Assembly (NCBI GenBank): GCA_016785225.1 | Contig: JAFBJZ010000354.1 | Span: 310,001-374,000, forward strand | Length of the DNA: 64,000 bases | From: Psettodes erumei | Taxonomy: Eukaryota > Chordata > Actinopteri > Pleuronectiformes > Psettodidae | Reading direction: 5' to 3' | Part shown: positions 37,067 through 49,000 of the stretch, in pieces | Layout: each line of letters starts with the position of its first letter | Numbering within the stretch: position 1 is the first letter of the stretch | Notes under the pieces: generated by a model | Told to the model about the DNA's origin: nothing | What the model saw: only the letters and a program-made list of their open reading frames with translations | The model's database searches: none | Translations under genes and position numbers: made by a program

Positions 37067-40000
37067 ATGTCGTGGGACTTCTTTGTACCCGTGTGCGTAG
37101 GAGACCTGGAGAAGACCGGCGGGATCAACCAGTACTCTGTGCAGGAGGTGGTCTCCCCTAAACAGCTGCCGTGCTTTATCAGTAGTAAGTAGAGAACTTG
37201 ATTCCGTAAGTTGCGAAAGTTTGGGGGATGCTCATAGTGATACTTTTTCCATTAGAGCTGATGTGACTGAAGGTTTTGTCTTTCACAAAGGATTCAAGGC
37301 TGCATTGAGAAGCCAGGGGCCTCTGTGTATATTGGAGCACTTTGACACAGGCTACAGTGTGCTAAAGTAAGTGTTGTTCATATATAGCTGACCCTACTTA
37401 TTTCATTAAAAAACAAAGAGTATGACCGACCAACCTTTACTTTTAAGGCACGGCAACTCAGTGGAGCTCAGCGTGAAAGAGGATGCTCTGGAGTTACTTG
37501 TACAAGGTTAGACCTTTTTCATGGTTCTGTGTCTAAATTGACAGAAATACGTCCTCGACATGCTCGGGAGATCATCTACTGTCTGGTTTCCCTTCCTTTC
37601 AGTGGTCAGTGGCCTGGCTGAATCCCTGCCAGCACTCCTCGCCTCCACCTCCGTCTCAGCTGCGGAGCGCAAAGAGAAGCTTAATGCAGTTAAGATGAGC
37701 GTCTTCCTGCTGTGCAAGCTCACAGAAACCCTTGAGAGTTACTCCTGCAGAATGAATATAAGTCGGAGCACCTGGGAAGGTATGGTTAATAATTATGTAG
37801 CCAAGAAATACTTGGTGAATCACTTTGAATAGCTCCAAAATTTAAAAGCCCACTGATGAGATCATGGCAAGTTTTATGATCCAGTCAGACTAAGAGATTG
37901 TAGTCTCTGGCCTGCTGTTTGGTGGGTAGTCTTGGTAGTGTGGTGGAGTATTATTGCACTGCTGTAAGGGCCCACCCATAGTCAATTTGTCACCTTCTAC
38001 AACCTATGCCCCCCAAGAGTAATGGGATGGGATAGGTAGGAGATGTCAAACAGTGTCTGGATGTATGTGTCTCTGTGTATACGTTGTATGAATGTATGTG
38101 TATCCGCTGGCAAGAGCTATTTTCTCTTTTATAGTTGGTCTGGCAGGTATGAACTACAGTCTTTGGTAATCTGAGGGCATGCATTGAATATTAATTTTAA
38201 ATGGTTCCTTTTGTTGTCTTACTTGGGGCATTTAAAGTCCAGTATCATCTTAAATGATTGAATTAATCTGGTTTTCTCCGTCTTGCACAGGGTCGTAAAA
38301 AAGGGAAAGCTGGCGGAGAGGGGCTGCTGCAGTGGGATTCAGACAGAGAGAAGGTGCTGCAGGCCCTCGTCCAGCTCCTCCAGCTGGATGTCCGTTCTCT
38401 CTGGAACCTCTCCCTTGTCGAGGAAGAGTTCATCAGGTACCCTGCCGTCTGGGGAGCTCTGGGCAACGTTACAATATAAGGGCTTAGCTGTTCTAATTCA
38501 GCTGGTTGGTGTAATTTCCAACTTTGTTATCCACTGCAGCCTTAATTCAAACTGAATTTAGTGTTCTTATTTTTTAATACTACAACTCTTCAAACTTTTA
38601 GCAACACAGCTCAGAGTTTTGTAACTTTTAAGCCTCAAGAACCAATTTGAACACGGTGACTCCGAAAGTGTAGAATATCTAAAATGCCATCCAGATTCTG
38701 AGTTGTTTTTTCAATCCAGGTTTTACCATAACTCAACTCAACATAAACAAACTTTGGTTCTGTTCTTTTCTTCCCATAGCTGTGTGACCTGCTGCTGTTA
38801 CAAACTACTTGAGAACCCCACCATCAGCCATGTCAAGAGCAAACCCACCAGAGATTATATAACCCACCTACTGGGGGTGCTGATCAAGAAATACAATCAC
38901 CTCCTGGGTTAGTCCCTCACTCGTAAAGATTTACGTATGCTCAAGCTGTCTGCAAGGTTTATTATCGAGGGAACACAGCTGTGTTTCTTAATTAATTCTG
39001 TTATGTCTACTTTAAACCTTTTACAGGTGCGAGTGTGAAGGTGATCCAGCTGCTGCAACACTTCGAACAGTTGTCATCTGTTTTTGCCCAGGCGGTGTCC
39101 GTATGGAGCACGGAATACGGAGTCAGGGCTATCATTGGAGAAGTAATGAGGTCAGAGCACATACTGGGAAGTTTTCAACATGCAGACCTTGTCCTTGTAA
39201 ATCCTGTAATTCTTTGGCTGCAGATTACACTGAAGTTCTTTTTTAACTTTTCCCCTTCCCACAGGGAAATTGGGCAGAAGTCAAGTGAGGAGCTTGCCAG
39301 AGAGGGATCAGGGGTCAAGGCCTTTGCTTTGTTTCTCTCGGAACTTAGTTCCCTGGTGCCTGAATTGATGATCCCCAATGTTAGCGTGATCATTACACAC
39401 CTGGAAGGAGAGGTACTTTCGCCTAAATATTTTATCCTACTAATGTTACAATTTTGAGCTTCTGAGTAGGAAAAGAATTGTTTTGAAATCAACAAAAAGT
39501 CACTGCTTGAGCTGAGAAATGGGTAAATGTGCTAACGCGACAAAAATAGCAGTGCTGCAGTGAAACAAGTCCCACACATGGCTTGACATCCTCTGGCTTG
39601 TACAGCAGTGTCAACACATTAAAAGGAAGATGACAAAAGAGGACTGGAGGAGAAACAGGCTTCTGTCTTTTTAGTGTACACGCTTTTTTTTTTTTTTTTT
39701 TTTTTTATGACAGTACTGCATTGTTTTTCGTTTCACTGGGTAACAGACCCCCGGACACCGTCCACATTCAAATAAAGCAGGGAAGCTTAATGAAGTTTTA
39801 CATGGAGCGTGTACAGTACCAAGCGCAGTGGGCAGAAAATGTTTCTTTTAAAGACAATCTTTACATCCTTACTGTTCAGTTCCCGTTTTGCCCAGTGATG
39901 AGACCAAGGCGAATACGAGCTTACTGAATGAGAGCTGGGTTCTTCTTTGCCTTGACTGGCAGGTAATCTTGGCAGTGCAGAGGAGGATTCCTGCTCTGCT

Positions 40001-43000
40001 GTAAGGGCCCGCCTACAGTGATCTGGCTTGACCCAAATTATTCTTCAACAGTCAGAGAGGAGTAATTGCTGGGATGAGGCTGACAGTGTGTGTGTGTGTG
40101 TGTGTGAGTGTGTGAGAAAGGCAAGAATGTCACCCAGCTCTCTTTGCTGTTCAGTCAGCCATGAGTTGCGTCTTTGGTAATCTGAGGGCAGAGTTCAGGA
40201 ACTCATCTGCGCTCGACGAAAACTGTGTACATGCTCCGTGGTTTGTGCTGCTCCTGCTGTGACGAGAAAATACCACGGTACATCGCTCCTCATTTGGGAC
40301 GCCGTGTCTGTGTGTGGGGGGGCACAAAGATTTACTGACCCTTTCTTTTATCCCCAGAGCCACACAATGCGTGTTGCCGTGTGTGAGGTGCTGGGAGAGA
40401 TCCTGGTCCGGGTCCTGTGCGGTGATAACCTCGACGAGTCGGGTAAAGCCGATCGTGACCGGTTCTTTGACACGCTGCAGGAGCACCTGCACGACGTGCA
40501 CTCCCACGTCAGGGCACGCGTGTTGCAGGTGTACACGCGCATTGTCAACAGCAACGTATGTCCTCCAGACTTGCAGAATATTCGTAAATGCACGACATCA
40601 ATGTCCAACCTGGTAATTTAAAAAAAAAAAATGTCCATGTGTGTTTAGGCACTGCCCTTATGTCGGTACTGCGAGGTTATGGAGCTTGCCGTGGGACGGC
40701 TGATGGACAAATGCAAAAATGCAGTGAAGAGTGCTATCCAGCTGTTGGCAGCCTTCATTGCACACAACCCCTACAGCTGCAAGGTAACTCTCACCGTCGT
40801 GATCTCAAAATGCAGTACGAGACATTTTCAGGTTTCACAGTCTCACGGGGAATTTGTGTCTTTCAGTTGAGCACCGGCGATCTGAAGAAACCTCTGGAGA
40901 AAGAGACCGCTAATCTCCAACAGATGAAAGAGAAGATGGCAGGCAAAGCACCAGGTGTGCATGAACCCTGTCAGAAGTTATTTACAGTCCCGTCGAATTC
41001 TCATTTTTGCCCAGTGATGAGACCAAGGCGAATACGAGCTTACTGAATGAGAGCTGGGTTCTTCTTTGCCTTGACTGGCAGGTAATCTTGGCAGTGCAGA
41101 GGAGGATTCCTGCTCTGCTGTAAGGGCCCGCCTACAGTGACTGCTCGGCCCAAATTATTCCTTTAGAGTTACAGTGGAGTAATCGCGGGGATGTAGCTGA
41201 CAGTGTGTGTGTGTGTGTGTGTGTGAGTGTGTGAGAAAGGCAAGAATGCCACCCAGCTCTCTTTGCTGTTCTGTCAGCCATGAGTTGCGTCTTTGGTAAT
41301 CTGAGGGCCAGTTTTAAAAGCTCATTTGAACACAGCAGACCATGTCCTGATAAACCTTGTCTTGTCTTATTTTTCATTAGATTTAGAAAAAGATCAACCT
41401 CATGTATCTAATGAACGGAGGGTACAGTAGCACGCCAGGAAAAAATTAGAATTATTATTAAATTATAAGTGCGACCAAGTGGTGTCACTCTGGAGCAGCA
41501 CTTGTAGCTCTAACCCGAATCATCCAAACTGGAATTGATTTTATTATCTTTTTTTTATTTCACCTTTTCTTAACCCTCCTGGCAGTGGCGGTGATTAAAG
41601 CGTCGGAGCTGTGGACCGCTATGGAGCCCGAGCTGCTCGTCACTGTCAGGGCAGAGCTGGAGCCCACGAGTGAAACGGAAAAGGAGCAGCAGCAGGAGGA
41701 GGAGGACGATGAAGACGACAGGAATGCGGAGGAAGAAGAAGAAGAAGACAGGGCAACAGCAGTGAAGGTTGCTCAGTACCTACGTGTCAACAAATACAGG
41801 TGATGCTAATCACTGGCACTGGCCTGGGCAAAAGTTGGCCCGAGTGTCACAACGCTTCCATTTTTTTTTTCCTCCCACAGTGTCAATTAGCCAATGATTT
41901 GATATGCGGGCTTTCCTTATTGCTCCCTCTCTACAGGAAAGCCGTGCGCCTCTGTATAAGAGCTCACACATCCTTCCCTGAATCCGAGTTGTTTGCCCCT
42001 CTGTCAACTCTCACCCCCGAGACTCTAATGGAAACGCTCGCTCTGATTTTCAAAGGTAAAGCCTGCGCTCTGTTCGCTTGATGCGTTTCTGTCCAGAGAT
42101 CGTCATCCGAAGTGCTCTCTCTGCACGGACTGTTAATGGAAGCCAAATTGAACACATTTCTCATTCAGTCCTTTTTAGGGGAAATTCATTTCACCCGATC
42201 TTTCCGTGTCATTAAAGCTGAGTTGTCTGCAATATTTGCCTTTACTAGAGTATGTGATGAAGATCCATTTTAGAGCATAGGATTCCTCACATTTCAAACC
42301 AGCTGTCTCATTCATGATGTATTTGTGTGTAAGGAGACAACGTTCAGACTATGGTGCAAACACAGTCAGAATCAGATGGCATCCCTTAATGTTGTTAATG
42401 TGGCTGCCTTACTTACACTAAAAGCCTTACAGTAAAGAGCAGGTTCCATGTAACTTCTGCTCAGCAGCTGCAGGAAGTGTTGAGTAATCAAGCAGCAATG
42501 GAAGGATAATTCATTGGTTGAATTCCTCCATAACTCTTTCTTAATATAAACTTACTTTACATATTATTTTACGCTCCCTGATGTTTTCCTCAGGCTCAGA
42601 CGACGACGGCGCCGCCGAACTCAACCAGGGCTTGCCGCCGACGCCGCAGAAAGAGGGAGAGAAAGAGGGGGAGGGTGTGGAGCTGAAGAAGCAGGAGATG
42701 CTGGTGCAGTACCTGAGAGACGCACACACCTTCGCCTTACAAGTGGAGAGAGCAATCTCTGTCATCAACACCATGCTCTATTGGAAAACCATCTCAGGTT
42801 GCAGGCGTTATTCGCCATAGTCCAAACTTTACTCAGCAATGAGATGAAAATATTTTTAGACCCTACAACATTTTTTTTTGTTTGCGTCACTAGTTGTCCA
42901 AGAGGCTGTGCAGTTCTGTGTGACGGTGTGCGAGTTCAGTGTGGCCAACTCTGTCAGTGGGGTGAGGAAGATGTTGCCTCTTGTCTGGTCAACTAACACG

Positions 43001-46000
43001 GCCATTAAAGATGCCGTTGTTCAGGCCTACAAGCGCCTTTACCTGAACCCTCAGGGAGACACCATCAGGTCGGTAAAACGCACTCGACCACGCGAACACC
43101 CGGAGATTTATTTCCTGCTGTGCTTCTTAATGCAGCCGTCGCCTCTTTTTTTGTTAGAATGAAATCCCAGACTCTTGTGAACAGTCTCTCTGAGCTGATG
43201 GTGGATGCATCTCTGGGAACAATCCAGTGTCTGGAGGAAATAGTGAGTAACTCTGTTCTCACGTTTCATGCTTGTCAATTAGAGAGACGCCACGCGACAG
43301 AATATTGAAAAACATATTTTTAATAGCCATAAAATGTGTGCTGTAAGTTCTCAAAGTGGTGTTGAAGGGAGCGTTGACATCATCGCGACTCAAACTTGTC
43401 TCTGCAGGTGCAAGAGTTCTTCGGCAGCGGCAGCAACCTCCAGTCCACTGTAGTGCAGGTCGCATGGGAGAGGTTCACCGGGAAACGAGAGACTTCTGGC
43501 CTGAACAGGCGAGCTGCAGTGTTACTGTTGGGGATGGCTGCACGGTAAGACATGGACCGCTATCAAGCATGTTCCTGAAATATAGTTTCTAGACGGGATG
43601 GAGAAAAGGGTTCGAGCAAGGTCAACGAATACAAGCGTTTGGATTTGCCTCGACCTACTGGTAATTTGACACCCTGTATTTTTCTGCTTTTGTAAAAGAC
43701 AACACTAACAAGTAAACCACAGTAGTGCTTGAAGGTACTGTGTGTACTTATGACTTGTTTGCTGTGGATGAGGGACCTGCCTGTTGACTGGTGAGAACAG
43801 ATTTACCTGGAGCTCAGTTGAAGTGCACAGCACATGTCGATGAGTCATGACATTTCTGCAGCACTGAGCAGTCCTCTCACCGACAATTTTAGAAAAGTAC
43901 ATTTCCCTGTGGCCGACTGCTGCTAAATTCTTATCATATTATAATAAGACTTTGTAGTGGTCGCTGCAGATGTGAAACAAATTGCTTTTTAGGGCAACAG
44001 ATTCTTGTCTTTAATCAGGAAAATTTGACAATCAGATAATCTCATGGCAAAACAAGAACTCAAACAAGAACTTCAGATCCCGATATGAACTGCATTTTAA
44101 TACGCTGGTAAACTTGATGTTAAGGTCAAGTTGAATCTATTTGCATTCAGAACAAACCTCATTCCCTACTGTACATGGGAAAAAGGACATGTTATGGATA
44201 TATTGGCTGGAGAGAAACTTATTCTTATAGTTCTGTGTTAAAGTTGAGTTGAAAAGGCTAAGAGTTTGTTTTTTTTAATTATGTAATATCTGCAATATAT
44301 TCCTCTCTTACATGTCGCTTCTGCCTCAGCTGTTTGACATTCAGCAGATCGCCTCATTAGTCAGAATAGAAGCTCAGCTTCAGCCCCTCTTCATTGTAAT
44401 CAAAGTCACGACCGTATAACCAGGCTCCTTGCCAGCGCATTTCACTGAACACATACATACACACACATTTTAGTGTTCCCCCTCAATCTACCTCAAAGAC
44501 TTCCACTGCTGTAGGGAAGAGTGAGCGAGAGCGAGAGAGAGAGTAAAGCGAGACTATCTGCAGTCCACCCACATTGCTGCCTCTCTTCATCCAGCCAGCA
44601 ACATTCATAACCTATTAAATCTTTTTGCGCTTCTCCTAACCCTTCCTCCTACACGCATTATCTGGGCAGCTGCCTCGCACCGGCAAAGGCCAGCATGCAG
44701 CGGTCTGGGTGATTTGGGCGGAATTGTTGTTATTTTGCCTGGCGTAATCACAAGATCATTTGTAAATTAAATATATATATATATATATATATATACTTTA
44801 TGCCTCTTTAAAAAATAAAAAATTGTATATTTTGTGTTTGTGCATGTAACAGGGCGGAGAGGGAGGTGGTTCTCAGTAATCTGGACACTCTTTGTTCAGT
44901 GGCTCTCGGAGAAAAAGTGACCGAGGACTTTCTCCTAGCCAGAGATACAGTAATAACCATCTTTAGCATCACTGACCATGTCCGGGTAAGAAAAGCATTT
45001 GTTGACAATCTAAGGAATATGTCTTCATTCATGCATAGCCCATATAACATAGGACATGAAATATTTCCTTTTTTGTGGCTTTCTGGTAATTTTTCATTTA
45101 TCTATTAAATGAGCAAGCCCAGATTGTGCGAACGCATATACACGTGCAGGGGGTTCAATACAATGCTGATATCATACATTTCAATGTTTCCACCAGCAAT
45201 CAAAAGGTGCTCCTTTCAGACTGCCCCAGGACCACCTGCTCTTCACCTGCCTCACACAGGCCCTCGCAGAAGGTAAATGCAAGAAGATGTAGAGAAATAC
45301 TCCCAGTTGGTCTTTCTCTGCTCTCACCGCTCGTGGTTTCTTCCTGATTTCATCTGCTGGTACCTGCTCCAGGTGCGGTGATGGAAGACCCTTACTGGCA
45401 GAGCTTCATGGAGCAAGCCGTCCGTCTCATCTACTTCCTGGCTGAGTCTCCTGACCAGCTGTGCTCCCGGCTGCTCCAGCGCTGCGCTCGCCTCTTACTA
45501 GATCAAATTGCAGAAGGCGGCGAAGTCAACAAAGATCTGAGCCAAACGCAAGATGGATCTCAAGAGTCCACTGAGCAAGGTGAACAAGGTGAGTCGCGTC
45601 ATGTTTCCCTCTAAACTTTTTTTTTTTCTGACTTGGTATTGACCTACACTAATATCTACACCGACACTGTGTGACCTGTCCCAGCGCTCCTACATTTGTC
45701 AGCACAGTCCTAATCGTCATGTGTCCGCACGCCTCCGTCTCCTGCAGTGAACTGTGTGTGCCTGGCCCAGCTGCTGGCTCTGTGTGGCTGCGTGGCTTTC
45801 TGGCAGATGTCTCACCTCGAGCGCAGCGTGAGCGCCGAGCTGCGCAGGAGGAGAGGAGAAAGGGAGGAGAGGGAGGAGAAGGAAAAGGGCCCAGCCAGCA
45901 AAGCTAAGGTAACGCAGCCATGTGTACACAGCATCTGTGAACATTGCACAAGTGTGCGCTGCAGTCCACTACGGTGGCTGGTAGGACATTAGTTAACTGG

Positions 46001-49000
46001 AAGTACAACAGATTGTTCACAAATGAAGTTGAATGTCAAACATCTGGTTGGTTCAAGTTTGTAATGTTCTCTGCTGCTTTTATTTCTTATAAGATAAAAA
46101 TATGTATTAAAAGTATTTTCTAAATGAGAGATCAGTCCCACTGCCTGCCCCAAACTGGCCAGACGCTGTTAGAGACCGATGTGGCTGTAACTCTGTCGTG
46201 GTTTCCCAACAGCAAGTGGCCAATGAGAGTGCCATGGAGGAGGAGCTTGGGTTGATCGGCGCTTCTGCTGAAGATACAGAGGCTGAACTCATCAGAAAGA
46301 TCTGCGAGACCGAATTACTGGCTGGTAATGAAAACTTCTTGGCTTTTGTTCCGCCCCTCCATTGAGCTGCATTTAAGCCCGCTCTTCACCATCCGCGGCA
46401 GTTCTTCAGAGATTTTGCTTGTACTGTATTTTCATGTATTGCTTGTCCCCACCTTCCTCTTTCCTGTTTTGTTTAGAGGAGAACCTGCTTTGTGCATTCC
46501 TTCCCCTGCTGGTGAAAGTCTGCAGCTCCCCAGGGCGCTATTCCCACCCACAGCTCACCACTGCTGCCTGTCTGGCGCTCTCTCAGTACATGATGATTAG
46601 GTAAATGTACACTCTAGTCACACGGTCTTACACCGTCGACATGCATGGAGCGGATTATTAAGTCGGTCAAAACAAAAATGGTTCCACAACAGTCTTTATC
46701 CAATCATTAATTAAATGCCTTAAATTTCACTGCTTCCAAGTAGGAATGTTTGCTGTCCTTTTCAGTCCTGGATGATATGAAACTAATTATCTTTACTGTT
46801 TGTATCATTGGTTGGACAGATAAAGCAATTTAATTGTGTCATGTTTGGGAAATTGAGAAACTAACTCCCAGAATAACGCAGATATTAGTTGAGCGCCATC
46901 CTGCAGCTGACTTCAAATGGACTGAGCTTAATTGTCGGGGTGAATTTTAACGCTTTGATTCCTTTATCCCCTCATGGCAGCTCGTCGGTGTGTGAAGAGA
47001 ACATCCGTCTCCTTTTTACAGTGCTGGAGCGCTCTTCTCTTCCTGTCGTCAGGGCCAACGCCATCATAGCCCTGGGAGACCTCACCGTCCGCTTCCCAAA
47101 CATTTTGGAGCCCTGGACACAAAATCTCTATGCCAGGTAATGAAATGACACATTTGAGGTAATTGTGTTAATATTGAATTTTTCGTGCTCATCTTCCCCC
47201 TCAGACTAATTGATCCTCTTCCCGTCCGAGGCACATTATGATAATATCCGTAGATGGGTTTGTTTTGTTTTTTTGTGTTTTCTCCAAGATTGTAAGGAAC
47301 AGCCTCAGCCTGATGGCTCAGCTGAGTGGGTGTGCTGTAAATGACGTTTCATCTCAGCCAACGTTCCCCTTACGCTTGTACACTCGAGCCGCCGTCATCC
47401 AGATGCCACCGCCACAACGTCTTGGCGTGTTGTTCCCTTTCAGCTGCTGAAGTGCTGTCGCTGCTGCTGCCGCAATGCTCCACTGAGCCACATGATGGAA
47501 AAAGTTTACTCTTTCCATCACGACTTTTTAGTGTGTGTGTTGTGGCTTGGTGGGGATGATCTATGATGGCAAATTGTTCTATGTCGGCCTTGTATCCTGA
47601 CCTCTTCGGTTGCCATGGGAACCGGCCGCTTCGTGGCTTGCAGAAAACCCAACCCCCAGTCGCGAACTGGGGTGGAGCTTTGGACCGCCTCAGACGAGGG
47701 CACTCTTAGACAGCGAACAGCTTAATTCCTAGTGTGTTGCAGATTGTGACTAGAACCAATGAGTGGTGTGTTGTAATTATACAGAGCAGTCGAATGAGCA
47801 GAACGGAATAATTTCGGGTGAAGTCAAAAGGTCCTGCGAGGGGTTTACGCTTTGTAGGATGCGCTTTTCATTTTTAAAAACACTTAATGGTTTCTATCCC
47901 CCCCCATACAAAGTTACAGTCACAGTCGACTCAGAGGCCGAAGTTGTTCCTTTTGATGAAGTGTGGTTTTAATTATAATGGTTGATAATGTTCACGCCGA
48001 GGTGTTTCAGACGTAAAACATTCTGTTCCTTTCACGACGCGTCGCTTGCCCTCCCAGTGTTTTCGACCTGATAAGTATTTCATAGTTTCCCCTAATTGTC
48101 TCCCACACACCAACACCTCCACTATTCTCAAGGCTGCTGCCCTGGAGCCTCCTGATAAGCGCCTTAAGAATTAATTACCCTGTTCATTACTGTTTAGTAA
48201 GCCGCTGCATTGGCATGTGGCGGTGCCATGCACCAAGTGTCTGATCCCCTGCCAGGAGTCCTGCTCTCTGGCATACATGGGGAGAAATGGTTAATGAGTT
48301 TCTTTTTGTTCTGCGGGTTTTAGGTGAGGGTAACTCTAAATTGGTCTCGGAAGGCTGTGGCGGTGACGGTTGTTTTGGTTTGTGTAACGTTCTGGCTAAT
48401 TCGAAATCTCTTTTTGCAGGAAAGCTTTAGTGAATGGGATTGGAAAGTAACAAACGCGCCGGCGGAAACGTATTTTTACCTCCACTCACATTTTTAGCAA
48501 TGCTGGCAGAGTCTGTCGAGTAAAGGCAATGTTGGTCTGCCGGTCAATTAAGTTTTCTACAGATATTCAGGTTCGTCAGAGAATGACTCCGACTGACTTC
48601 TCCAACACCACCTGCAGGTCAAAGATTTAGTTAGTTAAATGGCTGTAGCATCTTAGACTTGGTAGCAAAGAGGGAGACAATGAACGAGCCAGTAATTTAA
48701 CTTCCTCCTCTCTTCCAGGCTCAGTGATGACGTTCCTTCAGTGAGGCAGACGGCTGTGATCGTTCTCACTCAGTTGGTGCTGAAGGACGTGCTCAAGGTC
48801 AAAGGTCAAGTCAGCGAGATGGCTGTGCTGCTAATTGACCCGGAGCCGCACATCGCCAGCCTCGCGCTGAACTTCTTCAACGAGTTGGCCACCAAGGTAC
48901 TCGCGCGCACTTACGCACATCCGGAGCCTTGACTGGAGGCAGAATAATTGGGCAGGGTTTTTAACTACCTCTGCTGTTACCCGTCAGGACAATGCCATCT

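Noticed and set aside
39880..41330. First read as a SINE-like or duplicated-intron repeat inside ncapd2
   Set aside because: The copies are bounded by box C/D with terminal stems and carry U5-complementary guides at the correct spacing, which a SINE would not.
47940..48010. TGATGA in a large ncapd2 intron as a possible box C/D snoRNA
   Set aside because: No matching box D or terminal stem was found within the usual distance.
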